The position numbers were made by a program, and so were the translations under genes. Shown one piece after another: positions 34,916 to 45,949 of a DNA stretch of 64,000 nt; positions within the stretch are counted from its first letter, which is position 1, and every line of letters starts with the position of its first letter. Under the pieces are notes generated by a model. That model saw only the letters and a program-made list of their open reading frames with translations. It did no database searches and was not told the DNA's origin. The DNA is from Sclerotinia nivalis (lineage: Eukaryota; Ascomycota; Leotiomycetes; Helotiales; Sclerotiniaceae): assembly GCA_029531795.1 (NCBI GenBank), contig JAPEIS010000011.1, positions 186,001 to 250,000 of the forward strand, in the 5' to 3' direction.

Positions 34916-35854
34916 TCAAAACTTAATCGCCTTCTCGGGTCTCAAAAAGTACACAACATAATATCTCTTCTCAAACCCATCCGACGGCTGAGTAACCCGA
35001 TGGAGAGGGGAATGGAGCTTGCCCTTAGACATAGCCTGTAGCGAATCGGCAACATTAACGAGCACATGCCCTTCTTTTGGCACCACAAAGCCCCATTCCT
35101 TCGTCTCGGGCATTTCAATTTCGACGCCCCACTGATCACTGAAAACTAACGTCAAGGTACCCATGTCATTGTGCTTATTGTCGACCACATCAGCCTTCTT
35201 GTGTTTGAGGGGCTCGTAGACCAACTTGAGGCCAGTGCCACTGGGCTCGCCCTCACGGTGGAAGTTCTCAAATCGATTGTCGGAGTTCGTATTGAGAGCA
35301 CCTGACAAGCAAGAGAGCATCGTGTGCACAACGGAGTAACCAGTTGAAGAGAACTGCTCAAGAAGTTGAGATCGTTCGCCCAAGACTCCGGGAAGAGCGC
35401 GCTGCTTCTTGACAATATCATCGCGGAAAATCTGGGCAAGTGTTAATACAAGCTTAAGGAGGAAGCAATTGAAGAGCTTGCCTCGAAAGTTTCTTCGTGT
35501 TCACCCGGTTTGTAGCTAGAAATTGAATTAGAATATACCATGAGACTTGGGCGCTAGAATAGTAACATACCCACCATCATCCTCCTCATCAAAAGTCTTC
35601 ATTTTCACTTCTTTCGCCTGGTCAAAGTATGTTTCTGAGACAGCATACAACTCCTTCAACTCCGCGAGCCACTCCTTGGTTGGCTCATCCCGGAGATCAA
35701 GCCAGAAGATTCCAGGTTTCTGGCAGACCTGAACGAGTTTTTCAATCTCGAGCGGGTCTTTGCTGGTCAGGCGCGCGTAGTTGATGCTCTCGAGAGGAGC
35801 AACGTCAACTTCACGACCGCCTACTGTGACGGTTTGCAGAGTATTGTGAGGCAT
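34916..35854 (-). CDS. 2-oxoglutarate/Fe(II)-dependent dioxygenase
   Basis: Three exons on the minus strand, 35854-35571, 35515-35482 and 35431-34916, encode 277 residues. Intron 1 has donor GTATGT. Intron 2 begins GCAAGC and ends CCCAG, so it is a GC-AG intron; no usable GT donor keeps the frame EHEETFE/IFRDDIV. Residues 1-100 are the DIOX_N domain (PGIFWLDLRD, YFDQAKEVKMK). The oxygenase core has KHNDMGTLTLVF, giving His193 and Asp195, the distal HSPLHRV His250, and KRYYVVYFLRPE with Arg262 as likely 2-oxoglutarate anchor. All three iron ligands are present. It is somewhat shorter than many plant/fungal relatives (300-350 residues). It is divergent from the HDO gene across 1.5 kb, next to the synthetase paralogue; oxidation of an amino-acid-derived substrate is a guess. 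Confidence 0.92.
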
Positions 35855-37323
35855 AGTGGATGGTAGAATGTAACGGATAAAATCTGACGAGAGTGTAAAG
35901 GGTGTAATTACACAAGAAAAGAAAAAGTGAGAGATATGCTTTGCAAGCGATTCTCTACAGTTCAGCCGGCGGGGTTTTTTTTAAACCACGACCTCCTTCT
36001 CTGCCGATCTTGATTGCAGATTGCAGTGGTCATCAGACCTTTTCACACTACGCCCATTAAATGATCACCAAACTGCATAAAATAGTAACCGCATGAACCG
36101 ACGTGAAGCAGGATTATCACTAAACCCCATTGGAGTCCGCACATCAGCCATGTTGTGATCCCCACAACGGGCAATACGGCTGTTCCGAATGCAGGGGTTG
36201 AGCTCCTACAATTTTGGTGAGCGAGGAGACTAATCGACGATCGTAGGCTGAGCCTGCCCCCTCCCCACTCGATCCACCCACGTGCACCGTTTATCACCGC
36301 GCATCGAGAAGGTAACAGAGCGTTGAAGAAATTTTAACTTACCCCAGTAGCCCTAATGCCGGGGGGTCTCATCGACGATCGTTAATCTTACGATCGTTGG
36401 GGATTATCATTGGGCGACGGACATCTTATTCGATCAGGAAATCGAATTTATCCTGCGGATGCTTGGCGCCTGCCGGGCGTCATTCATAACGATATGCGCG
36501 TTGCTGCTGCAGATGTTTTACCGTGGTTTTTGCAGACCTATTGGTCAGAGTTTATTCTTCCTTCGTATATCACACTGAAGTGGGAGGTGGGGCAAAGACG
36601 GGTGGCCAGACTTACTCGTGCTGACGGAAGGTATCAAAACCCCGAAACGCTAAATCGGTCCTAAAATTGAAAGGGAAAAGCTTAAAAATAGGACAGGTTG
36701 GCCAATAAGAAAAACTACTCCCTAGCGTTCGGAGGTTTACAATTTTGGAAGTTTTACACTTTCGGGCTGCTTGAATAGCCATGATTAGTCTTATTTTGCC
36801 GCTTAGCCAATAGGGGGGACTGCTCGTGTAGGTCCGATGCTTGGCGAACTTGCCTACCCCAACTTCATACTTAGTCCTTATTTTTTTTTAAGGTTGTGCT
36901 CGCCCTGCCAAAGTTCGAACCACGGGCGTTGAAGAAATCATAATTTTCTCTGGTACTTTACCATCTTGCGGTGTATGCATAGAGTTTCGGCATTTGTAAG
37001 CTTTCTGATCGCGCGAATCCATTTATTCCGAAAATAAGGCGCGATAGTATTGCACCCAGGTCGCACGACTTGAGACACGTGAGTCGCGCCACAGTTACAT
37101 TGTTTCTACAAAGTAAGATGAAGAGTGTATTTTAGCTTTTAGATGCTAGTATGATTGCTGTGATTGGTGCGGGTTACGGAGTCCGACATCTCTTTTAGAA
37201 TTATATGACGCTTACATGTTGTGAATATATATTGATATTGATATAAATATAATTCCGTCCTGAATCTAGTCTTTATTTTTGTTGAGTTGTACATTGAATT
37301 CCAACAATAAGACTTTTAGAATT
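35855..37323. other. Divergent intergenic region upstream of oxygenase and HDO genes
   Basis: About 1.5 kb holding both promoters. A 12-base word ATCGACGATCGT occurs at 36233 and 36371, and ACGATCGT returns inverted at 36389-36396. An open stretch at 36410-36664 lacks an ATG and a recognisable motif. TATA-like ATTGATATAAATAT lies near 37237-37250, upstream of the HDO start. Confidence 0.45.
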
Positions 37324-39612
37324 ATGGAAGGTCTACACTTTGCTGTGAATGCTGATATCAGTATGGATATACTTCTGCGAGCGTTCTTCGCTGTCTGTTC
37401 CGTTATACTTGTAATCTCATTACTTCGGATGCGCCTGATGACAGCAAGCCTACCTTTTGAAGGTAGAGCAATGGAAGGAAAAGGTATGTTCTGCCACAGT
37501 CAGAATTTTAGCCGAGTTTTATTTACTAACATTGCCTCTATAGCATCTCTCCCTGTGTCTGAGAAAATACAAGACAACGCTCAGGTTGAAGAACAAATGC
37601 AACTGCATAAAGAACTTTACTTCAAGCTTCAAAACCTCGAAGACTACCCCGAAGTATTGCCACAATCTCGAGACCTGTTGATCTCACTGTTCTCGGAGAC
37701 CCTTACAGGAGCGCTCCAGAACCCCAGACGCGGGATTTTGGCCGTTGAACATTACACTCGTGACGCGGTAACGAAGTTCTTACTTGGCGAGCATGACAAT
37801 ACAGTACAGCTCTGGGAGCAATACTTAAAAAGGAGGGAAGCCGGACAGCCAATGGAGATGTTCAGGAATCGGGAACAGGCTAAATTGTGGCTAAAGCAAA
37901 ACGCACCAGTGAAATACGTTGATGGCGCTTGGCTGGGTCATATCCACAAAGTCACGACTCCGTTTGCTTTGCGCAGGACGACAAAAGACACTTGGCAGGT
38001 GTTGTCCGAGGAACTTGGCGACGGAGAATTGGATAAAAACCACGTCTACATCTACCGTGAGCTGATGCGGGAAATTGACTCTAGCCTACCAGACGGAGAC
38101 AGCCCTGATTTCATACATCCAAGGCACCAGCTCAACAACCCAAACGTCTGGAAAGCAGCTCTTAGTCAATTACTGATATCTCTCTTCCCACACGAGTTCT
38201 TGCCCGAGATCCTCGGCTTCAACATGCACTTTGAGCTCCTCACCATGGGCACGATGAAAGCTGCCAAAGAACTTGAAGAACTAAAGCTCAATAGCTACTA
38301 CTTCTACCTACACATATCCATCGATAACGCAGACTCAGGCCACACGGCGATGGCTTTACAATCGGTCCTTCGATACGTCGAAGACATACGCGCATCAGAG
38401 GGGGAAGCGGCTGCACAACACATTTGGAAACGCATCCAAGCAGGCTATATCCTCTCCGAGAGCGTCCTTGACGCAAACGAATCCCATAGCCATGCCCGCC
38501 CGGTCACAGTCGACGTAATGTTCCCTTCCAACAAGCGCGAAGAGGAAGTTCTCGATATCTTTAAAGCCAAAGCGTCAGTGGCGCACAAGATTCACTGCAG
38601 CAGCAAAGCGATGATTGGGCGCCGGTCACTGATCGACTGGCTTGCCCCGGAAGCCTTCGTATCGAAGCAGTGGCAAATGGAGTTTTTGAATGATCTAGCC
38701 AACGCGAAAAGGTGGGTGTGGAAGGGGCATAGTAGCAAGAGCTCACTGGTACGGGAATTATCTTGGAAGGGCAAGATGTTCGGAGCCTTTACACAAAAGG
38801 AAGTTGAGGTCCTCAAGGGATGGATTGATTCCCTGGGAACCCCGGACTCGGCGATGTACTGGCGATTTGTTGGCCGAGAAGCGACAAACTCGACCCAGGT
38901 TCTCCAAAACCTAGACATCGCCGTCGACTATCCAGTGTTCTCACAGCAGCCCACAGCGTCTGCCAACCCAATTTACTCGATTCCCTCCCCTGTTTTCGCC
39001 TTGGCCACGGTCCAATTCACTCCCAAACCCCTCTTCTCCACCGACTCACAGCCCCGTCTCTCCATCCTTCTTCCCCTCTGGTTCACCCACCCCTGTCTCC
39101 TTGAGACCACCATCGCCACGCCTGCGAAAACTACCAACGCTACCTCTGCCGCTACCCTGCGCCTCCTACGAGCCCAATCCGGCTTCTCTGCCGAAACCGC
39201 TATCGTCGCCGGCATGGATGAGCTACGATGCACTGAGCAACCCGGTCTGATGGAGCTTGGCCAAGAACTCATGCGACGTCACGGCCTTCCGGAGCCGAAG
39301 TGCCTCAAGGACGTATTGCAGGACAGCACTGACGCTGAGTTTGCGCATTCCATGCTAAGCTGGGCGATGCGGCCAGTAGCGAATTTAGGGTTGCTGCTTG
39401 GGTTGACAAAGGCGTTTGTCGAGTTACACGTTTGGGTAGCAGGGTCGGGGATGCTTTCTGAGAGTGGTGCACAGTCGCTACGGACCATCGTCGCAAGGGA
39501 GGAAGATTGTTTGGATATTTGTTTGAAGGAGCTGGCGGGGGACGAAATCCGCCATGGGGAGTTTTGGAAAGGGTATGCACTTGGAAGAGCGGAAATTGAG
39601 AAATGTTTTTAA
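37324..39612 (+). CDS. Membrane-anchored haem-oxygenase-like diiron (HDO) protein
   Basis: A long open frame from ATG 37324 gives 762 residues. A hydrophobic segment (about residues 14-34, LLRAFFAVCSVILVISLL) suggests an N-terminal membrane anchor. The centre is an iron-containing redox enzyme/HDO domain: FLPEILGFNMHFE supplies Glu295 and His302 with the typical Glu-x6-His spacing, and YFYLHISIDNADSGHTAMAL supplies His330, Asp334/Asp337 and His340. HDO enzymes use O2 for desaturation, C-C cleavage or N-oxygenation of amino acids and fatty acids. The C-terminal third is unassigned; it ends in KELAGDEIRHGEFW (Asp740-His744), resembling a helical metal motif. Near 37463-37543 sequence resembles an intron (TACTAAC, CTATAG); an 81-bp removal from GTAGAG keeps frame, while the stronger GTATGT donor at 37494 would shift it. 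Hence the N-terminus is uncertain. Confidence 0.82.
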   Translation: MEGLHFAVNADISMDILLRAFFAVCSVILVISLLRMRLMTASLPFEGRAMEGKGMFCHSQNFSRVLFTNIASIASLPVSEKIQDNAQVEEQMQLHKELYFKLQNLEDYPEVLPQSRDLLISLFSETLTGALQNPRRGILAVEHYTRDAVTKFLLGEHDNTVQLWEQYLKRREAGQPMEMFRNREQAKLWLKQNAPVKYVDGAWLGHIHKVTTPFALRRTTKDTWQVLSEELGDGELDKNHVYIYRELMREIDSSLPDGDSPDFIHPRHQLNNPNVWKAALSQLLISLFPHEFLPEILGFNMHFELLTMGTMKAAKELEELKLNSYYFYLHISIDNADSGHTAMALQSVLRYVEDIRASEGEAAAQHIWKRIQAGYILSESVLDANESHSHARPVTVDVMFPSNKREEEVLDIFKAKASVAHKIHCSSKAMIGRRSLIDWLAPEAFVSKQWQMEFLNDLANAKRWVWKGHSSKSSLVRELSWKGKMFGAFTQKEVEVLKGWIDSLGTPDSAMYWRFVGREATNSTQVLQNLDIAVDYPVFSQQPTASANPIYSIPSPVFALATVQFTPKPLFSTDSQPRLSILLPLWFTHPCLLETTIATPAKTTNATSAATLRLLRAQSGFSAETAIVAGMDELRCTEQPGLMELGQELMRRHGLPEPKCLKDVLQDSTDAEFAHSMLSWAMRPVANLGLLLGLTKAFVELHVWVAGSGMLSESGAQSLRTIVAREEDCLDICLKELAGDEIRHGEFWKGYALGRAEIEKCF

Positions 39613-40580
39613 AAGGACTCATTGCAGTACGAATTCGGAGTAAATCAGGTTGAACATGGGGGACAAAATTTGGAGCAAATGTTATTAAAATTGAAAAGTA
39701 GCTGTAGATTTATGTATACCATTGTATCTAACTATGTGTACCGTAAAATATAGAGAGATTCGGACTTTTGGTATTTGTCAAGTCTTTGTGTGGAAGATCA
39801 ATGCAGCAAATTGTAACTGTACATAACTAGACAGACAAAAATCTCCAACCACCATACCATTGTTAATCAATGAGGTTATTGAAGGGATTTAATATTTATT
39901 TGATTGAATTCAAGTTGAAGGTTTAATTATTCTTCACCATAGACACTTGACATGAACACAGCTCGACGTTACTATTCTTCCCCTCCTCCCTCTACGGGGT
40001 ATTTTCCAATACATTCGGGCAATTTTCCCACTGCATCCTTCTCACCCATTTGTGGCTTCGCAAGACACTCCCAGAGCGGTAGAGCCCTAGTCTACGCATT
40101 TGCCAAGGAACGTCAGCCTTCAGATCCTTTTCCGTCATCTGACCCATCAGCCCTGATCCTGGCGGTGGCACTCTCAACTGCCATTCTTGGGAATCGCTGT
40201 CGACCAGCCTCCAAAGCCAATCAATCATAGGAAGTGTGGTGGGAAAAGGATCGGTGGGGAGGGATATCGAGTGGGGATCGCAACGAACGTGCAGGAAGGA
40301 TTGAGGCATTATTTTGCCATGTAAAAAGGAAACCATGCAAAAGGAAACCATGCAAAAAGGAAACCCATACAGAAAGAAAAAGCCAACCCATCAAAAAATT
40401 CAACTTTGAACAACTCAACATAGCAAACTCACCTTTTCTACAAATTCTTACTAGTCCTTGCTTGGCTTATTAATATACAGGTTCAATTCAAATCCAAACA
40501 CCCACGATTACCCCTCGCCCCCCTCCTCTTCACCACCCAATCAACCAAGTCCGTTGAACCACCAAAGTTCATCAGCTACA
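39613..40580. other. Intergenic spacer
   Basis: About 970 bases. Opposing ATG-type frames overlap at 39952-40351, neither with a known motif. Three copies of a 15-bp unit close to CATGCAAAAGGAAAC lie at about 40318-40366. Confidence 0.45.
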
Positions 40581-41444
40581 ATGGAATCTCTGTCTGCTAC
40601 AGCCATAGCTCATATATTCAGGCTACCATTGGAGTTGCGGGAGCAGATTTACAGCTATGTGCTTCCTGACCAAGAGGGAGCATTTTCGAATCCAACCTCG
40701 CTATCGATAAGCGATCCTCATTACTGCATATTGAACGTTATATGCTGCAATCAACAAATTTATGCCGAAGTCCGCGACATTCTACATCGCCGGACGATTT
40801 CCTTCTCGTCAAGTCCTGATCAGGAACACCTCATTTCCAACATTCCTTGCCTCCATGGGTTGGATTTCTCGCAAGTACCGCGCGTCAACTTTGAACTCAA
40901 TCCATTCCAATACACGACGACCATCCCAAAGCTGTGGAAATCGCTGCTCTTACTCTGCCAAGCCTTGAGAAGATTCCCCGGCATCCCGCATTTACAAATC
41001 GAATGCGACGGCAGACTCCCACGCACAAAACCGCCATTGTATCTTGACGAGACAGACCTGGATCGTGGCCCTTTAATCACCGCCCTACTGCTACAACCTT
41101 TCAACCTACTTCACAACATTGGCCACGCGAAGATCAGTATTCTCGGTGGCCCCTTGAATAACCTTTGGTCCAAAAACATCGCCTTACAAAATTTCGCGAT
41201 CCGTCTCACAGAGCAACTCGAAGCCTCCGAGACGCCTCACGGACACCATGTCATAAGTCTCCAGCGGCTGCAGCGTCAGTTGCGTCGAAATCCCGAAGTT
41301 CTTTGGTATAGACATTCCTACGAACATACCTTCGCGGGTCTCGTCCTGCCACCATATACAAATGAAGATGCAGAGGAGAGCTATGGTTTTTCCCGGCCTA
41401 TCCTTCCCTCGACAAACAACGGCACAAATGAGGTCACATCATAA
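40581..41444 (+). CDS. 2EXR / F-box-like fungal protein
   Basis: A single exon of 287 residues. The frame is open further upstream, but 40581 is the first ATG, after a pyrimidine-rich leader. The motif FRLPLELREQIYSYVLPD (about 13-30) is the hallmark of the 2EXR/F-box-like family expanded in filamentous ascomycetes, followed by CILNVICCNQQIYAEVRDIL, the second conserved helix. The remainder is variable. Members may be substrate adaptors for ubiquitin ligases, but most are uncharacterised, and they abound in accessory regions. A link to its neighbours is not shown. Confidence 0.7.
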   Translation: MESLSATAIAHIFRLPLELREQIYSYVLPDQEGAFSNPTSLSISDPHYCILNVICCNQQIYAEVRDILHRRTISFSSSPDQEHLISNIPCLHGLDFSQVPRVNFELNPFQYTTTIPKLWKSLLLLCQALRRFPGIPHLQIECDGRLPRTKPPLYLDETDLDRGPLITALLLQPFNLLHNIGHAKISILGGPLNNLWSKNIALQNFAIRLTEQLEASETPHGHHVISLQRLQRQLRRNPEVLWYRHSYEHTFAGLVLPPYTNEDAEESYGFSRPILPSTNNGTNEVTS

Positions 41445-43508
41445 ATGCATTATCCTATTCCTCCGCAGGTTAAATGTCCAGTCATTATCCTATCCCTCGC
41501 AGGTTAAATTTCCAGTTCCCACCTCTACACCGCCAAAAAAAAACCAGAATTCGAAATTTTCAACAACCCACCCATCGGCACCGAAATCCCCGACCTCGAA
41601 AAACGGCATTCTAGTCCCCTGCCACAGCTTGCTTCAAAGCATGCTAAATCTAGGAGAGATAAGCTATAATCAATATATACAGGGCTGGGAGAATTGTGTA
41701 GATATGGCCATAGTAGGGGATTGAGGTATGGGAATCGGATTTCGAGGGGAGTAAAGCCGGACGAAAGCGATAGGTGTTCATGGAGGTGGATCGGGAGGAA
41801 ATCTTGACGGATAAGGGCAATAGGAGGGGCCAGCTGAGACAGATGCTAAGAAGTTGCAGCAAACCACCATTGAAGCGGGGGGTCATTCTACCAATACATA
41901 GAAAAAATACCAAAGTAAAACAGTTCCTGAAGGCAGAATTGCAGAGAAGTCTTATAGACATGTGAGGAGATAGCCGATTAGTAAAGCTCTTTATAATATT
42001 GGTTAACTTTATCTACAATGTCCGAGCCCCATACTTAGGTATGCAGTCTATCCCCTCATGGGATAGCGATAGCGACAATGGTACGATACCCCTCCATACC
42101 GGTCCTTGGTCCCTTTCAACTTCACTCTGCTTATCGGCATCTTGATTTACACATTCGAACGTTGAAGCTTTTTAAATTTAAATCACAATCATATTGCTTT
42201 GCATAGGATGTTCTATCGCGCTGTGTGAAATTATAAAAGCGTTTACGAGTGTAGTGCAGTACAGTATATGGAAGGGAGGGGAGAAGACTAAGGGGACAGT
42301 GGATTGAGAGATTGATTTCAATAAGTGTACAAGGGCTCAGGGACTAGAACGCCGGCTACACACTGCGACAATGCAAGCAGATAAGCAGATAAAGCAGACA
42401 ACGTATCCTACCATGGCTCTACATACAGTAACGTAGATTAATATTGTGAGAAGTAGAAAGAGTATATAAACACTGATTAATGTTGCATTACTAATACATT
42501 CATTCAATTGGTATACTCTAACTCTATACTCCGTTCAGAGAAATCAATCTTACCTATCTTCTGAGCGCGTTGATCCTTCTCCAAACGAAAGTTAAACCAA
42601 CACTGTCCACTTGTTGGTCTCAAGTTCTAGGCACTTAGGCTTAGACTCACCTAGCTGTGCCCCCATCTCTGAGAAATTCGGATAAACAAGGAACGTCTCT
42701 AGAAAATCGGGCAGGTATTTGCGATCAATGGTGATATTGTGTATGTGAAACTCCCAGGCTGGCTCCAGAGTGGTCGAACAAACAATCAACGATTCAGCCA
42801 ACGATGGTATCACTCTTGCTTGGTTTACAAGTCTGTCTTACGTATACAAAATGTGTAATCCAAATAATCCAATCCTCGTCGACGAGAGAAAGGGATAACA
42901 TGCTGTACTCTGTGACCAAAAATGTTCATCTTCCCATTTGGGCAGTTCTATCCGACCCGCCTAGTAGTGCGCGACTCATGACTCACAAGCAAGGATAACT
43001 GTAACGTCCTTGTTGGCGTCGATTGCGATTAGGTCTCGAAAACATGGGAAATATCGGCATGAGTCAATGCGTGACTCGTGACTCGTGCATCATGGGCAGC
43101 AGAGAATTATGGAAACTTCTTGCGTGTTCACTAGCGTCGGGATTATCGTGACACCAACACCGATATGGCATTAATGTACCCATTGCTGTTTTCCCCCTCT
43201 TTTGATGCTGCTTTAAGAAATCCGAATAGATATTGAGCTGTTCCCCCTCCCAACTTTAAGTTTCGAATTTGGAGTTTTGAATCACGAAGATTTGCAAGCT
43301 TTAATCCGCAAATACCGAAGTCACCATCAGCGTAATTGCCTCTAATAAAGCTTTAAGCTAGAAGCGATCGCTCAGCAAACCGTGCGAATTTCCTTGAATA
43401 AGTGGATTGTGGGGTTCTGAACCACAAGCCAAGACTTGGAATATCCGCCCATCAAAACAAATCCCTACCTTTAATTCCTCTCAAAATCAACACCCAACGT
43501 CGTCGACC
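41445..43508. other. Intergenic, with a relic of the 30.8-kb MITE
   Basis: About 2.1 kb. An open stretch on the minus strand at 42592-42813 starts on GTG and may be a fragment of a 2EXR/F-box-type gene, but that is weak. The block at 43182-43270 matches the interior of the 30832-31242 element. Confidence 0.45.
43182..43270 (+). repeat. Diverged internal segment of the 30832-31242 MITE
   Basis: ATTGCTGTTTTCCCCCTCTT then TTGAT, and after a small insertion ATATTGAGCTGTTCCCCCTC and TTTCGAATTT, match 30878-30935 in the same order. The terminal inverted repeats are not preserved here. Confidence 0.6.
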
Positions 43509-44373
43509 ATGAGTGACGAAATCTCGCCAACCTACCCGGTGGTGGCCGATAATGCCATCAACAGGCACAAAGAAAGAGGTTTGTCAACCTAAAAAAGAGC
43601 CTATTATACTCTTGCTAATGACTCTATGTTTAGGCGATTATGATGTCGAAACCGTCCACTCCATCTTTAACTCGACGCCCGTTGCACACGTCTCTTTTAT
43701 TCCCGACCCGTCCAACCCTCTGCCTGTGGTTCTTCCCATGATTGCACGCGTTGGCCAATTCCCCGGTGATGAAAGCCCCGCTTGCTATGTCCACGGCTAC
43801 GTATCTACGAGGCTTTTCAAGGTTGGCCAAAAGACTGGACAATCTGATGGTATTCCCATCTGCATCGCCGCGACCAAAGTCGTGAATCTTGTCCTCGCTC
43901 TTACACCCTTCAATCACAGCTACGACTATCGCTCTGCCATAATTCATGGTCGCGCTACTCTTCTCGACCCGACTGAAAATACCGAAGAGAATATTTGGGC
44001 GATGCAGCTCATCACGGATGGTATAGTACCAGAACGATGGGATAACTCCCGCGTCCCACCAGACAAGGGCGAAATCACATCTACACGAATCTTGAAGGTT
44101 CATATCGAGAGCGCAAGTGCCAAGATTCGCAATTCTGGTGTAAAGGATGATAAGAAGGACTTGAACAACCCAGAGGTCAGAGGCAAAGTATGGACCGGAG
44201 TCATCCCGTACGTTGAGACGCTTGGGGCACCTATACCAAATGAGACGAACTTGGTCACGACTGTCCCTGCATACATTACAGACCATATTAGGGAGCACAA
44301 TAAGAAAGCGGGAGGTGGAGATACTGGAAATAGTTTCGTCTCCAGAGTCGTTGGGACTATGTTTGGGGCTTGA
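43509..44373 (+). CDS. FMN split-barrel (pyridoxamine-5'-phosphate oxidase-like) protein
   Basis: Two exons, 43509-43578 and 43634-44373, encode 269 residues. The 55-bp intron has donor GTTTGT, branch GCTAATG and acceptor TTTAG. The fold signature is DYDVETVHSIFNSTPVAHVS (about 25-44) with LPVVLPMIAR, then YVHGYVSTRLFK and IPICIAATKVVNLVLALT, and NHSYDYRSAIIHGRATLL. These match the Pyridox_ox_2/flavin-nucleotide-binding family (NimA-like), which binds FMN and often reduces small molecules or F420/FMN-linked substrates. The later part (GKVWTGVIPYVETLGAP) is typical of fungal members. The substrate is unknown. The ATG context CGACCATGA and intron position support the start. Confidence 0.85.
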
Positions 44374-44679
44374 GGGATTCAAATAGCTTTAGTGTAAACT
44401 CTAAACTGAGTGCCGGGATTAACAATGGAAACTGTTGCACTACTACCCTACTTGGTCACATTCTAAACTATAATTCGGGCCGCGCCTTTCCTCCTCGTTA
44501 ACCGGAATAGTTTAATTACCCGTAAGCGAGGAGACGATCACTTGGAAACTTTATTATGATCTTCCCCTCCTAAATAGAGTAATAGTTTCATCCAAAACCC
44601 AGACGGGCGTACATCACATCTCCCAAGCCCAAAAGAAAAGCCAAAAAAAAAGCCCCAAAAGGCCTCAAACACACTCACC
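44374..44679. other. Intergenic spacer and dUTPase promoter
   Basis: About 306 bases; no gene. An A-rich leader (AAAGCCAAAAAAAAAGCC) runs into the dUTPase start. Confidence 0.5.
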
Positions 44680-45153
44680 ATGACAACCTCACCTACAGCC
44701 ACTCCTTCTACCGAAGAAACCCCTCGTATTGAAATCCAACTCCTCTCCCCCAAAGCACGCATCCCAACCAAAGGATCCGCCCAAGCCGCAGGCCACGATC
44801 TCTACAGCGCGCAAACCATCACGATACCCGCCCGCGGGCGCGCCTGCATCGACACAGACATCGCCATTTCATTACCGATCAACACCTACGGACGCGTAGC
44901 GCCACGGTCCGGCCTGGCCGTCAAGCACGGCATTGAGACGATGGCTGGGGTCATCGATGCGGATTATCGGGGGCAGGTCAGCGTTATCCTGGCGAATTTT
45001 TCGGATGTGGATTTTGTGGTCAACGAGGGGGATCGCTTGGCGCAGTTGATTGTGGAGAGGATTTTTATGCCGCGGGTGGTGGTTGTGGAGGGACTGGCGG
45101 GGACGGGGAGGGGCGTGCGGGGGCATGGGAGTACGGGGGGCTTTGGGGGGTAG
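44680..45153 (+). CDS. DUT1: dUTP diphosphatase (dUTPase)
   Basis: A single exon of 157 residues with ATG in ACTCACCATGACA. The five trimeric dUTPase motifs are in order: AAGHDLYSA (motif 1), [12 protein letters not shown] (2), [13 protein letters not shown] (3), [12 protein letters not shown] (4) and [14 protein letters not shown] (5). It hydrolyses dUTP to dUMP and pyrophosphate, keeping uracil out of DNA and feeding thymidylate synthesis. Length and motif spacing are normal. The GC-rich coding strand contrasts with AT-rich flanks. No targeting signal is seen; a nuclear/cytosolic enzyme is likely. Confidence 0.96.
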   Translation: MTTSPTATPSTEETPRIEIQLLSPKARIPTKGSAQAAGHDLYSAQTITIPARGRACIDTDIAISLPINTYGRVAPRSGLAVKHGIETMAGVIDADYRGQVSVILANFSDVDFVVNEGDRLAQLIVERIFMPRVVVVEGLAGTGRGVRGHGSTGGFGG

Positions 45154-45949
45154 GTGGATTTTATTTGTTTGGAGACTGGTGGATACTTGGTTATTTTTGT
45201 TACTCGGTGAATTCGAACGGAGTGAATTTATCACGAATATGGAATTAGAGTTTTATGAGTTGAATGCTTGAATTGCATTGCGTAATGGTAATGGAGTATA
45301 ATTTCTACAAAACCCATAAAACCCATAAAACTAGAGTACTCCGTAGAATTAAAGTAAAATCTAACTGAGGGCATTTCTCCCAATCAGATATATCAGATAT
45401 TCCTTGCTTTCGCCTTGTGGGGAAGGCGATTCACTTACCGAATTAGTGATAGCGTATCTTCTCCCAGTTCACCGAGTACCTACGTAGCAGGTGAGACAAC
45501 GCTGCAGGGGTAAGCGGAACGCATGTTAATAGAGGACAGTGAACAGTGGATAGAGATGGTTGGTGGTAAAACACTGATCGTTGGTAAAACAAGATCGATT
45601 GTAGATTGGCTTGCCCATAATTATTTTCGATCGATCTTTGTTATTGTTGGATCGACCGGTACTTGTGAATATTATGACGCGGTTTTCTCATGTCTTAATG
45701 GCTGGGTACTTTTTCTGCCTGTCTAATTGTTGTTCATTGCCTCTGTCTAATTGCTGTTCGTTGCCTCTCTCTAAATCCTGTTCATTATCATCATTCATAG
45801 CCCATCCCAAAATCCAAATCCAAATCCAAATCCAAATCCAAATCCAAATCCAAATCCAAAGCCAAAGCCAATTCCAAATCCAAATCCAAATCCAAAATAA
45901 TATAAATCTAAAATTTTAAACCCAAAAACCTCATAACCTAAAATCCATC
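45154..45949. other. Intergenic with CAAATC microsatellite
   Basis: About 800 bases between convergent dUTPase and MFS genes. The main content is the hexanucleotide repeat listed separately, next to the transporter's 3' end. Confidence 0.5.
45811..45896 (+). repeat. (AATCCA)n microsatellite
   Basis: About 14 near-perfect hexanucleotide units (AATCCA, with two AGCCA variants and one ATTCCA). Confidence 0.95.

Noticed and set aside
36880..36990. Possible minus-strand tRNA, because of a GTGGTTCGAACTTTGG T-loop-like box
   Set aside because: The bases around the loop do not form a five-pair T stem and no matching acceptor or anticodon arm can be drawn.
40234..40473. Coding frame between the HDO and 2EXR genes
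   Set aside because: Its sequence is mostly the small AAAAGGAAACCATGC tandem repeat, which keeps several frames open on both strands.
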